A DNA stretch of 64,000 nt from Mucilaginibacter daejeonensis (lineage in GTDB: Bacteria; Bacteroidota; Bacteroidia; Sphingobacteriales; Sphingobacteriaceae): NCBI RefSeq assembly GCF_020783335.1, contig NZ_CP086068.1, positions 992,001 to 1,056,000 on the forward strand, written 5' to 3'. The translations under genes were made by a program, and so were the position numbers. This document shows, one piece after another, positions 35,221-43,187 of this stretch (positions within the stretch are counted from its first letter, which is position 1; the number at the start of each line of letters is the position of its first letter). The notes below the pieces were generated by a model, which saw only the letters and a program-made list of their open reading frames with translations, made no database searches and was not told where the DNA came from.

Positions 35221-36183
35221 TCAGTTCAGCTGCGGAATGATGCCGAACTTTTTGGCTTTCAGATCCATGATGAGTATCGAGTTCAGGAAAAGTTTGTTGC
35301 CCGTCATCCCACCTATCCCGAGTGCCATCATGCGGCTCAATTGGCTATCGCTGGCACCGTCCATGTAGGTCGCCTTTTTGATCGGCAAACGCTGGCCTGC
35401 TATGCTCAGGCTATCGTTGGTGGCAAAGGTGTTGGCCGTTAACGTCCTTCCCCAGGAGTTGACCGCACGCTTTGTAGGCTGACCGCCCGGCTCGGCCAAT
35501 TTGCGGGTATTGACTTCATCTAACAGCAGTTCAAAAGCACTGGAACCGGTATCAAAGAACAACATGGTACGCTTACCCATTAACGTGGCGGGCAGTAGGA
35601 TACTATTTTGCGCGTAGATCAGGTCATGGAAGTTGACCTTGGGCTTCAGTTCAACAGGTATGCTATCGGCGATCTGCAGGTCAGCCTTTGGGTAATCGAT
35701 CACGATCGTTTTGTGATGAAGCAGGTCGGCGCCAATGGTACCGATGATGTTGTAAGAGTCTTTGCTTTTCCAGTTGATCACGGCGTTGCCGAATGCTTTT
35801 AAAGTGATGGAACTGGAGTTGATCACCGCACCGTTGATCAGTAACTGCTGATCCCTGAGTTGTGTGGAATCGACCAAGTTGACGCTTTTCGGATAGCGTT
35901 GCGCGATGGTCTTCATCTTAGCCTTATAAAATATCGTATTGGGTGCACCAAGGTCGAACTGCATATAGAACTGCTGCGGGCAGTGCGGCAGCTTGACCGG
36001 GATAAGCATTGCGGCATAGGGCTCGTTCTGTTGGTGGGTGGTGTCGGCCAGCCAAACGAATCTAGTATGCAGATCAGTGGGAGTGATCGCTGGCAGGTTC
36101 TGCGTTCTGCCGGTCAATGTTGATAAGGTGATGAGCGCGGCGACCAATAAGGCTGACCTTTTTATAAAGCTTTTGAGAAACAT
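35221..36183 (-). CDS. Retropepsin-like aspartyl protease family protein, secreted
   Basis: The ATG at 36181-36183 is used because it opens a signal peptide (MFLKSFIKRSALLVAALITL). In this numbering two half-sites appear: D77 in FDLGAPNT and D211 in FFDTGSSAF, each followed by a hydrophobic strand, and a family-typical IIGTIGADLLHHKTIVIDYP segment between. Each half also ends in a glycine-rich turn (LGIGGMTG near the C-terminus). A single chain with both halves would be pepsin-like, whereas bacterial retropepsins are usually single domains that dimerise. The first site is DLG rather than DTG, so activity is uncertain. It follows the HTH-membrane regulator gene by 94 bp. Confidence 0.78.
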   Translation of the reverse strand: MFLKSFIKRSALLVAALITLSTLTGRTQNLPAITPTDLHTRFVWLADTTHQQNEPYAAMLIPVKLPHCPQQFYMQFDLGAPNTIFYKAKMKTIAQRYPKSVNLVDSTQLRDQQLLINGAVINSSSITLKAFGNAVINWKSKDSYNIIGTIGADLLHHKTIVIDYPKADLQIADSIPVELKPKVNFHDLIYAQNSILLPATLMGKRTMLFFDTGSSAFELLLDEVNTRKLAEPGGQPTKRAVNSWGRTLTANTFATNDSLSIAGQRLPIKKATYMDGASDSQLSRMMALGIGGMTGNKLFLNSILIMDLKAKKFGIIPQLN

Positions 36184-36277
36184 GATGTGGTTTGTATGCC
36201 GCAAATATATCTGCTGCACGAACGCTCCCCTCCCGACATTTGCCCGACATTAGCACGTCAACGCCCTTTAACGCACG

Positions 36278-36868
36278 TTAGAGGCCTTTTTCGTTATTCC
36301 GCGACACCTTGTTGTAATTCACTATGATGATCACCGCATTGGCCAGATAGGATAGGAAGAACACCAGCACATAGCTGATCTGCATGTTGGTGTCATAAGC
36401 TGACATGACCAGGTTGAGGCCAAGCGCTACTAAGAACGCCAGTGTGTTGGCCACCACCCAATACACTTGTCCGCTGATGATTTTGCGGGCGGTACGGGTC
36501 AATGTGGGATCGGTCACCCGTTGCTTTTTAAGCAGGTAAGCCGGTATAAGAAAATGCAGATAGGGGATAATTAAAAAACTGAAGCACGACAGACAAAGCA
36601 TTCGTAGAAAATGTCGCTGCTCTTCCAGGTCCGGTTCATAGTGTTGAGGGATCGGTCCAACTGAGATGTCGGTGGTCGCCTCGTTCAATTGCTCGAAAGG
36701 TATGTTCAGTGCGGTAGCAATGGATCTTAGGGTAAAGCTACGGGGTACCGTGGAGCCGCTCTCGATCCGCTGGATGGTGCGCGAGGTGACACCACAACGG
36801 GTGGCCAATTCTTCCTGCGTTAGTCCGCTGCGGGTACGGGCCATTACTATTTTTTGATGAAGATCCAT
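36278..36868 (-). CDS. HTH transcriptional regulator with C-terminal membrane helices
   Basis: The 196-aa product has an XRE-type helix-turn-helix at 1-60 (LTQEELATRCGVTSRTIQRIESGST) and then, after a linker, about four hydrophobic stretches between residues 92 and 185 (LRMLCLSCFSFLIIPYLHFL, VLVFFLSYLANAVIIIVNY). This makes it a membrane-tethered DNA-binding protein. ATG at 36866-36868 is preferred to the upstream one because it starts exactly at the HTH. The neighbouring secreted aspartyl protease on the same strand may be co-transcribed. Signal and target genes are unknown. Confidence 0.83.
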   Translation of the reverse strand: MDLHQKIVMARTRSGLTQEELATRCGVTSRTIQRIESGSTVPRSFTLRSIATALNIPFEQLNEATTDISVGPIPQHYEPDLEEQRHFLRMLCLSCFSFLIIPYLHFLIPAYLLKKQRVTDPTLTRTARKIISGQVYWVVANTLAFLVALGLNLVMSAYDTNMQISYVLVFFLSYLANAVIIIVNYNKVSRNNEKGL

Positions 36869-36932
36869 GAAGTTGAGCAAAGGTAATCTTATTATCAACT
36901 TAATGACTTGACATACAGTCCACCATGTGGAG

Positions 36933-36964
36933 TTTGCTTAACACACTCATATTAACTACTTTTG
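36933..36964 (+). promoter_or_regulatory. Promoter of ahcY, Bacteroidota type
   Basis: TTTG (36933-36936), a 20-bp spacer and TACTTTTG (36957-36964) match the consensus. Transcription would start near 36971, leaving only about 12 nt before the ATG at 36983, which excludes the earlier TTG at 36962 as the start and leaves no room for a leader riboswitch. Confidence 0.8.
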
Positions 36965-36982
36965 CATCTCAAATCAAAAAGT

Positions 36983-38299
36983 ATGTCATCAGTAGAAACT
37001 GCTTACGTAAAAAATAAAGTAAAGGACCTGTCTCTTGCCGAGTGGGGCCGTAAAGAAATAGAACTGGCCGAGGCCGAAATGCCGGGCCTGATGGCCCTAC
37101 GTGCCGAGTTCGGTGCATCAAAACCATTGGCTGGTGCCCGCATTGCCGGTTGCTTGCACATGACCATCCAAACCGCTGTACTGATCGAGACCCTTGTTGA
37201 ATTGGGTGCCGAGGTTACCTGGTCGTCATGTAATATCTTCTCTACTCAAGATCACGCTGCTGCCGCTATCGCTGCTGCTGGTATCTCGGTATATGCCTGG
37301 AAAGGTATGAACGCCGAAGAATTTGATTGGTGCATCGAACAGACCTTACACTTTGGTGAGGACCGCAAGCCGTTGAACATGATCCTTGATGATGGTGGAG
37401 ACCTGACCAACATGGTGCTGGATAAATATCCTGAATTAGTAGGCGAGATCAAAGGTCTTTCTGAAGAGACCACTACTGGTGTGCACCGTTTATACGAGCG
37501 CGTGAAGAACGGTACCTTACCAATGCCTGCTATCAATGTGAACGATTCAGTTACCAAATCAAAATTCGATAATAAATACGGCTGCCGTGAGTCGTTGGTT
37601 GATGCGATCCGTCGTGCAACTGACGTGATGATGGCCGGTAAAGTGGCCGTAGTTTGCGGTTACGGTGACGTGGGTAAAGGTTCGGCTGATTCATTGCGTA
37701 ACGCTGGTGTGCGCGTGATCGTTACCGAGATCGACCCGATCTGTGCTTTACAAGCTGCTATGGAAGGTTTCGAAGTGAAGAAACTTTCTACCGCTATAGC
37801 TGAGGCCGACATCGTGGTGACCGCTACCGGTAACTGCGATATCGTTCGTGAGCAACACTTCCGTGGTTTGAAAGACAAAGCTATCGTTTGTAACATCGGT
37901 CACTTTGATAACGAGATCGACATGGCTTGGTTGAATGGCGCTTATGGCGATACCAAGATCGAGATCAAACCACAGGTAGATAAATATACCATTGATGGCA
38001 AAGATGTGATCGTATTGGCTGAAGGCCGTTTAGTGAACCTGGGCTGTGCTACTGGTCACCCAAGCTTCGTAATGTCGAACTCGTTCACTAACCAAACCCT
38101 GGCTCAATTAGAGCTTTGGACCAATGGCGGTGCTTACGAGAACAAAGTATACACTCTACCTAAACATCTTGACGAAAAGGTAGCCCGTTTGCACCTGGCC
38201 AAGATCGGTGTTGAGCTGGAAGTATTGGACGAGTATCAAGCTGACTACATCGGTGTGACCGTTGACGGTCCTTTCAAACCAGAATACTACCGTTACTAA
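36983..38299 (+). CDS. ahcY: Adenosylhomocysteinase (S-adenosylhomocysteine hydrolase)
   Basis: Cytoplasmic NAD-dependent enzyme that splits S-adenosylhomocysteine into adenosine and homocysteine in the methyl cycle. The 438-aa protein starting at ATG 36983 ([20 protein letters not shown]) has the substrate block [23 protein letters not shown], the NAD-binding [13 protein letters not shown], and the C-terminal [24 protein letters not shown] with the conserved terminal KPxxYRY. The promoter and terminator make it a single-gene unit, and codon use is that of a well expressed gene. Confidence 0.98.
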   Translation: MSSVETAYVKNKVKDLSLAEWGRKEIELAEAEMPGLMALRAEFGASKPLAGARIAGCLHMTIQTAVLIETLVELGAEVTWSSCNIFSTQDHAAAAIAAAGISVYAWKGMNAEEFDWCIEQTLHFGEDRKPLNMILDDGGDLTNMVLDKYPELVGEIKGLSEETTTGVHRLYERVKNGTLPMPAINVNDSVTKSKFDNKYGCRESLVDAIRRATDVMMAGKVAVVCGYGDVGKGSADSLRNAGVRVIVTEIDPICALQAAMEGFEVKKLSTAIAEADIVVTATGNCDIVREQHFRGLKDKAIVCNIGHFDNEIDMAWLNGAYGDTKIEIKPQVDKYTIDGKDVIVLAEGRLVNLGCATGHPSFVMSNSFTNQTLAQLELWTNGGAYENKVYTLPKHLDEKVARLHLAKIGVELEVLDEYQADYIGVTVDGPFKPEYYRY

Positions 38300-38319
38300 T
38301 ATTAGCTATCCTCGATAGC

Positions 38320-38357
38320 AAAAGGGCGTGGTCGTTAAGATCACGCCCTTTTTATTT
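38320..38357 (+). terminator. Intrinsic terminator after ahcY
   Basis: Stem AAAAGGGCGTGGTC / GATCACGCCCTTTT (with one G-T pair) with a 5-nt loop, followed by a T-rich run TTTATTTTT. Confidence 0.88.
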
Positions 38358-38530
38358 TTGACTCTTCAGCAGGTGCAGCCGGTGTCATGCATGCACAGCA
38401 CAACGAATAGCTTGCTTTAATTTTTTTTGGTTGTAACGCCCAACTCATTATTTGCGTCTATAAGATCAAGAGGACGGCCAGTAGTGTCATGAAAGCACTT
38501 GGCCGTTCGATCTGAACCTTGTCACTTGTA

Positions 38531-39151
38531 ATGAAAAAGACCGAATTTATAGCCATCGCTATACTGCTGATCGCATTGGTATCGTGCTCAAAAAAGGATG
38601 CTACCCCGACCGCGCCTGAACCCCTACCGCCTGTTAATGATGCGCCTGCACCAGCCATGCACTACACCGACCTGTCGGGCAAGAACATCACTTACCGCCG
38701 TTCATTAGTGCTCGATCTGAATAACGATGGTCACACCGATCTGTGGTTCTACACTCAACTGGTAGGCGATTCGCAAACCCTGCAAGACAGGATCCATTAC
38801 ATGGTCACGTCGTCACAGTACTGCCATCTGCTGATCGACACCCTGACCGAGCAGACACCACGCTTCGGCTTAGGTCAAGTGATCCCTGTTGCTGCTCCCG
38901 AAAAGCTTATCTGGTATAACATAGCTGCCGTGACCTTGATGCGCAAGGTGATCAGCACCCATGAGCACATACGCTGGGAAGGTAATTGGACCAACAGCGG
39001 CCACCAGTTCCTGCCGTTCCAGGTACGGACGGCAAAGGGAGTTCACAACGGCTGGATAGAAATGACAGCCGACGCGGAGACCGAGTCGCTTACGTTCTAT
39101 CGTTATGCTATCAGCGTTCAGCCCAATGTGGTCATTAAAGCCGGGTATTGA
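38531..39151 (+). CDS. Uncharacterised lipoprotein
   Basis: Start is ATG at 38531, which follows a TTG frame extension without family support. The 206-aa product has a lipoprotein signal with cysteine at residue 19 (LLIALVSC), a proline/alanine-rich linker (TPTAPEPLPPVNDAPAPAMH), then a compact domain beginning MHYTDLSGKNITYRRSLVLDLNNDGHTDLWFYTQ. The segment DLNNDGHTDLWF recalls calcium-binding/FG-GAP style loops (DxNxDGxxD), but one copy only is present. I cannot assign a function. It converges on the VanX-like gene with a 5-bp gap. Confidence 0.7.
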   Translation: MKKTEFIAIAILLIALVSCSKKDATPTAPEPLPPVNDAPAPAMHYTDLSGKNITYRRSLVLDLNNDGHTDLWFYTQLVGDSQTLQDRIHYMVTSSQYCHLLIDTLTEQTPRFGLGQVIPVAAPEKLIWYNIAAVTLMRKVISTHEHIRWEGNWTNSGHQFLPFQVRTAKGVHNGWIEMTADAETESLTFYRYAISVQPNVVIKAGY

Positions 39152-39156
39152 TCCGG

Positions 39157-39804
39157 CTACCTGATCGCTTCGAAAGGCGTATCATTGATGCGGTATTGCC
39201 GCCAGGACCAATGATCAAAATGCCACCACTCGTTGGGTAAAACAGTAAAGCCATGTGCTTCCATCTTGCTGCGGAGCAGGTCGCGCAGGCGGCGTTGCTC
39301 TGTTGTGCCACCAGTGTAGTTGGCGTATGATCGTGGACTCATCTCATCATATGCGCCGGTCATTTGCACCTCTTTGCCTGTTTTAAGGTCGTAAAGGGAA
39401 AGGTCGACGGCACAGCCGCGGTTATGGCGCGAGCCTTTTTTGGGGTCGGCCACAAATTCGCGTTTGTTTACGGGTGTGATGTCCCAAAATAGTTTGGTAA
39501 CGCGCCATGGCCGGTAACCATCAAATATGAGCAGGCCATAACCTAAAGGGCGCAGCTCTTGGTTCACTTGTTTAACGGCAATAGCCGCCTCGCGTTGCAA
39601 AAAGGCGCGTGGCTGATCATACACCGGCCTGCCAGCAAAGTTATTGGCCGTAGCATACCTGATGTCGAGTTTCAGCGTGCTGTCTATCTTGGTCAGTTCC
39701 ACCAGGTCGGCGGGCTTAAAAGTTCCCTGTTCCTGAGGCATCTTCATGGCGCAGGCGGTGGTAAGCAATAGCCAGATCAGCGTACAGGTGTGGGTAAAGT
39801 TCAT
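39157..39804 (-). CDS. D-alanyl-D-alanine dipeptidase, VanX/DdpX family (M15)
   Basis: Zinc dipeptidase releasing D-alanine from D-Ala-D-Ala in peptidoglycan turnover. The start ATG at 39802-39804 gives a lipoprotein-like signal, LIWLLLTTAC with cysteine at 18. The family signature is present: LRPLGYGLLIFDGYRPW, the ligand block SRHNRGCAVDLSL (H then D, seven residues apart) and EWWHFDHWSW with the third histidine. An outer-membrane or periplasmic position suits a scavenging role, not vancomycin resistance; no vanHA genes are nearby. 215 aa is normal. Confidence 0.9.
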   Translation of the reverse strand: MNFTHTCTLIWLLLTTACAMKMPQEQGTFKPADLVELTKIDSTLKLDIRYATANNFAGRPVYDQPRAFLQREAAIAVKQVNQELRPLGYGLLIFDGYRPWRVTKLFWDITPVNKREFVADPKKGSRHNRGCAVDLSLYDLKTGKEVQMTGAYDEMSPRSYANYTGGTTEQRRLRDLLRSKMEAHGFTVLPNEWWHFDHWSWRQYRINDTPFEAIR

Positions 39805-39888
39805 GCCAGGGCGTTGTGTCATCATCGTCAATATAGCAAAGATCCAACAAATTACTTAAAGCCGGTCACAGCCATTATCTTTACCGCC

Positions 39889-40449
39889 ATGCATCATCCT
39901 GAACACAACCCCTGGAAAGTAACGTCCGAAGACGAGATCTATAATAACCCGTGGATTCAGTTAACCCATTACGAGGTGATCAACCCATCGGGTAACCCGG
40001 GCATTTACGGTAAGGTCCATTTTAAAAATCGGGCCATTGGGGTGCTGCCTCTTGATGGAGAGTTGAACACCTACCTGGTAGGGCAATACCGTTTTACCAT
40101 TGATGATTACAGTTGGGAAATGCCCGAAGGCGGCGGTCCGCTGAATGAAGATCCGCTTGATGCCGCCAAACGAGAATTGTTGGAGGAGACCGGCCTCAAA
40201 GCACAGGAGTGGACCTGGCTCTGCCATATGCATCTTTCCAATTCGGTAAGTGACGAATATGGCGTGGTTTACCTGGCCCGTGGCTTACAACAATTTGAGG
40301 CCGAACCCGAGGAGACCGAGCAATTGGTGATCCGCAAATTGCCTTTTGCCGAAGCCTACCAAATGGTTGTTGAGGGCAAGATCACCGACTCCATGACCGT
40401 AGCGGCCATCCTGCGCGTGCAACTGATGATCAACAACGGAGAGCTTTGA
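39889..40449 (+). CDS. Nudix hydrolase (ADP-ribose-type)
   Basis: Hydrolase of nucleoside diphosphate derivatives. The start is ATG 39889 (MHHPEHNPWKV); the longer open frame overlaps the VanX-like gene's upstream region and its extra residues have no family support. The Nudix box GGPLNEDPLDAAKRELLEETGL matches GX5EX7REUXEEXGU fully. The N-terminal WKVTSEDEIYNNPWIQLTHYEVINPSG and C-terminal EAYQMVVEGKITDSMTVAAIL fit ADP-ribose pyrophosphatase-like members of this phylum, but the precise substrate is unknown. 186 aa. Its stop codon abuts the stop of the convergent NTF2-like gene. Confidence 0.92.
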   Translation: MHHPEHNPWKVTSEDEIYNNPWIQLTHYEVINPSGNPGIYGKVHFKNRAIGVLPLDGELNTYLVGQYRFTIDDYSWEMPEGGGPLNEDPLDAAKRELLEETGLKAQEWTWLCHMHLSNSVSDEYGVVYLARGLQQFEAEPEETEQLVIRKLPFAEAYQMVVEGKITDSMTVAAILRVQLMINNGEL

Positions 40450-40869
40450 TCAGGAGCTGTGGTCGGCCACGATCTTCCACTCACCATTGATCTTACGGAA
40501 CCATAAAGTGAAGTAGCCACCTGGAGCATCTTTTTCGCGCTTGAGGCGCCAGCCGCCCAGTACAAAGGCGTTGGTCTTGTCCAGTAGTTGTACCTTCAAA
40601 ATATCGAACGTGAGCTGCCCCATGGCCGTTTTGTCGGGGTAACCTTTTTTGTAGTTGTCAAGCGTGGTCTGCCAGCCGTACTTGGGGCCACTTTTACCTA
40701 CAAATAGCAACGAGTCCGACTTCCAGTAGCCCTGCATAAAGGCGTCCAGATCACCGCGATTCCACGCCTGGTTCTGTACCGATAGTACTTTTAAAATGGC
40801 TTGCTTGTCCTGTGCGAAACAGATGTTAGCGGCTAAAGCCAGCAGGCAGCATAATAACAACTTCTTCAT
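40450..40869 (-). CDS. Secreted NTF2-like (DUF4440/SnoaL-type) protein
   Basis: From ATG 40867-40869 the 139-aa product has a signal peptide (MKKLLLCCLLALAANICFAQ), then a single cone-shaped alpha+beta domain: ILKVLSVQNQAWNRGDLDAFMQGYW, GWQTTLDNYKKGYPDKTAMGQL and the C-terminal GGYFTLWFRKINGEWKIVADHSS. The DUF4440/SnoaL-type family binds small molecules or acts as isomerase/cyclase; role here is unknown. It has no gap to the Nudix stop, forming a fully abutting convergent pair, and diverges from the kinase gene at 40942. Confidence 0.85.
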   Translation of the reverse strand: MKKLLLCCLLALAANICFAQDKQAILKVLSVQNQAWNRGDLDAFMQGYWKSDSLLFVGKSGPKYGWQTTLDNYKKGYPDKTAMGQLTFDILKVQLLDKTNAFVLGGWRLKREKDAPGGYFTLWFRKINGEWKIVADHSS

Positions 40870-40941
40870 GTGACTAAAAGTAAACAAATTGCTGCAATAT
40901 ATCTTTTAGCTTTACACCGGTCACACCCTATAAAAAACACA

Positions 40942-41799
40942 ATGAACGAACAGGTATTATGCTTCGGCGAGGTTCTGTGGGACACCTTTGACGATGGCAA
41001 ACAAGTGGGCGGTGCGCCGCTGAACGTAGCAAGACAGTTGGCTCAACAGAACGTTAGCTCCTTAATGATCACCCGCATAGGCGATGATGCGTCGGGCGAG
41101 GAGTTGAGGTCTTATCTGCAACAGCATGGACTGGATTCACCGCTCGTGCAAACTGACAGTAAACTTCCCACTTGTGAGGTGACCGTACAGCTTGATCAGG
41201 ATCAGCAGGCCACTTACATCATTCCGGAGCCGGTATCGTGGGACAACATACAACTTACCGACGAGGTGATCCGGTATGCCGAGCAAGCTAAAGCCATTGT
41301 TTTTGGTAGCCTGGCCTGCCGCCAGCAAGGTACACGCAATACGTTGTTGGATCTGCTTACCGAGGTAAAGGTGCCTTTGCGCATATTTGACGTGAACCTG
41401 CGCCCGCCACATTATGATAATGATATCATTGAAACGCTGGCCGCTATGGCCAACGTGGTCAAGATGAACGAAGAGGAAGCTACTCTCCTTATCCACGGCT
41501 CACATGCCTCGTTGAAAGATCAGATCCTGGAGTTTCAGCATAAATACCACACACAAACCATCTGCGTTACCCGTGGAGGTAATGGTGCCATGATCTGGCA
41601 TAACGAAGAGTTTTATGAACACCCCGGCTTTAAGGTAGATGTAATGGATACCGTTGGTGCGGGCGACGCCTTCTTAGCCACCTTGGTTGCCGGACTGATC
41701 AATGAGCAGCCCATGAGCCGGGTGCTTGAAAAGGCATGTAAAGTAGGCTCATATGTAGCCAGCCAGCGTGGAGCTAACCCTCCGCCAATGGCCGTATGA
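40942..41799 (+). CDS. PfkB-family carbohydrate kinase (fructokinase-like)
   Basis: Ribokinase-fold sugar kinase. Start ATG 40942 gives MNEQVLCFGEVLWDTFDDGKQVGGAPLNVARQLA, with the family's first motif GGAPLNVA; the C-terminal signature is DTVGAGDAFLATLVAG, where the aspartate of GAGD is the catalytic base. The order (short lid NPPM, ICVTRGGNGAMIW) fits fructokinase, but mannose or other hexoses are possible. 285 aa is usual. It has a 72-bp leader from the divergent NTF2-like gene and no partner afterwards. Confidence 0.9.
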   Translation: MNEQVLCFGEVLWDTFDDGKQVGGAPLNVARQLAQQNVSSLMITRIGDDASGEELRSYLQQHGLDSPLVQTDSKLPTCEVTVQLDQDQQATYIIPEPVSWDNIQLTDEVIRYAEQAKAIVFGSLACRQQGTRNTLLDLLTEVKVPLRIFDVNLRPPHYDNDIIETLAAMANVVKMNEEEATLLIHGSHASLKDQILEFQHKYHTQTICVTRGGNGAMIWHNEEFYEHPGFKVDVMDTVGAGDAFLATLVAGLINEQPMSRVLEKACKVGSYVASQRGANPPPMAV

Positions 41800-41883
41800 G
41801 CGAGAGGTAAGAAGTAGTAGGTAAGAAGCAAGCGGCCATATCCGTTCGTCTTGACTCTATGGTCTTAATTCTCGTCTCTCGCT
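41799..41883. repeat. Short inverted repeat and tandem AGGTAAGAAG after PfkB gene
   Basis: AGCGAGAG (41799-41806, overlapping the stop codon) is matched in reverse by CTCTCGCT (41876-41883). AGGTAAGAAG occurs twice at about 41805 and 41819. The 190-bp gap up to 41989 holds no gene. Confidence 0.45.
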
Positions 41884-41989
41884 TAAAACATTGTCATCTC
41901 AGTCTACAAATATGTGCGGGCAAGTGCCGGTCACTGAACTTTAACGGATAAAATTTCGTTACTTTAATTAAACACAAGAAAGGCGATAA

Positions 41990-43087
41990 ATGCGTGGTTA
42001 TGGATTTTCGAAGTTTACTCCCCGCGAAATTCCTAAAGGCGGGTTCGACGAACTACTCAAACTCTTTTTAGAATTACTCAATTACACATCGGGCGATGCA
42101 GGTGAGGCCCTCACCTGGATGAACGAACTGGACAAGCAATACAACATCACCAATGACGAATATGGTATGGGTGATTTTATTGATGATCTGAAGCAAAAAG
42201 GCTACCTAAGCGAGGACAACCAAAAAGGCGAGTTTAGCATCACGGCCAAAACCGAGCAAAGCATCAGGGAGTCAGCACTGGAAGAGATATTTGGCAAGCT
42301 TAAAAAGTCGGGCAAGGGCAATCACCGGTCGCCGCAATCGGGCCAGGGCGATGAAAAGAACCCTGAGCGCCGCGAATTTGAATTTGGCGATAGCCTGGAC
42401 CAGATCGATATGACGCAGTCTATCCACAACGCTCAGGTGAATCATGGTATCGGCGATTTTATGATGACCGAGCGCGACCTGGAGGTAGAGGAGATGGATT
42501 ACAAGACGCTCACCTCTACCGTGCTCATGATCGATATTTCGCACTCCATGATCCTGTACGGCGAGGACCGTATAACGCCGGCTAAAAAAGTGGCCATGGC
42601 GCTGTCTGAACTGATCCGTACCAAGTATCCTAAAGATACTTTGGACATTGTCGTATTTGGTAACGATGCCTGGCCGATCACGTTGCAGGACCTGCCGTAC
42701 CTGCAAGTGGGGCCATATCATACCAACACCTATGCCGGTTTGGAGCTGGCCACCGATCTGTTGCGTCGCCGTAAAACGCACAACAAACAGATCTTCATGA
42801 TCACCGATGGTAAGCCTACCTGCTTAAAAGAAGGGACCAAGTATTACAAGAACAGTATAGGGCTTGATCGTAAGGTGGTGAACAAAACGCTCAATATGGC
42901 GGCTCAATGCAAAAGGTTGAAGATCCCGATCACTACTTTCATGATCGCCCGTGACCCATACCTGCAGCAATTCGTTCGCAAATTTACCGAGACCAATGGC
43001 GGGCGTGCATTTTACAGTTCACTCACCGGTTTGGGCGAATATATATTTGAGGATTACATTAAGAACCGTAGAAAGACGGTTAGATAG
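41990..43087 (+). CDS. VWA-domain protein, partner of the adjacent AAA+ ATPase
   Basis: The 365-aa protein has an N-terminal helical region (residues 1-130), a charged linker (KSGKGNHRSPQSGQGDEKN) and a von Willebrand A domain at about 170-350. The metal-binding MIDAS residues are intact: D182-x-S184-x-S186 in MIDISHSM, a threonine in HTNTYAG and D in ITDGKPT. No signal peptide or membrane segment is present, so it acts in the cytoplasm. Proteins of this kind pair with MoxR-type AAA+ ATPases, and one follows 100 bp downstream; the pair is analogous to magnesium chelatase D and I subunits. Target unknown. Confidence 0.9.
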   Translation: MRGYGFSKFTPREIPKGGFDELLKLFLELLNYTSGDAGEALTWMNELDKQYNITNDEYGMGDFIDDLKQKGYLSEDNQKGEFSITAKTEQSIRESALEEIFGKLKKSGKGNHRSPQSGQGDEKNPERREFEFGDSLDQIDMTQSIHNAQVNHGIGDFMMTERDLEVEEMDYKTLTSTVLMIDISHSMILYGEDRITPAKKVAMALSELIRTKYPKDTLDIVVFGNDAWPITLQDLPYLQVGPYHTNTYAGLELATDLLRRRKTHNKQIFMITDGKPTCLKEGTKYYKNSIGLDRKVVNKTLNMAAQCKRLKIPITTFMIARDPYLQQFVRKFTETNGGRAFYSSLTGLGEYIFEDYIKNRRKTVR

Positions 43088-43094
43088 TTAATAG

Positions 43095-43178
43095 GTCCGG
43101 AAGTCGGTGAGTCCGTGGGTCCGGAAAGAGAATGATCAAAACAACAAAGCGGATCTGCCGACTCACGGACTTCCGGAC
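43095..43178. repeat. Inverted repeat between the VWA and ATPase genes
   Basis: Arms 43095-43115 and 43158-43178 (21 nt, GTCCGGAAGTC at the outer ends) are inverted with two mismatches. It nearly fills the 100-bp gap between the two genes, and could form a large hairpin in the shared transcript. Confidence 0.7.
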
Positions 43179-43187
43179 AACTAAAAG

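Noticed and set aside
36899..36982. S-adenosylhomocysteine riboswitch before ahcY
   Set aside because: The consensus promoter leaves only about 12 nt of leader, too short for a riboswitch.
39157..39804. Vancomycin resistance gene vanX
   Set aside because: The VanX-like fold is common in cell-wall recycling; no vanH/vanA partner exists and a lipoprotein signal points to a periplasmic role.
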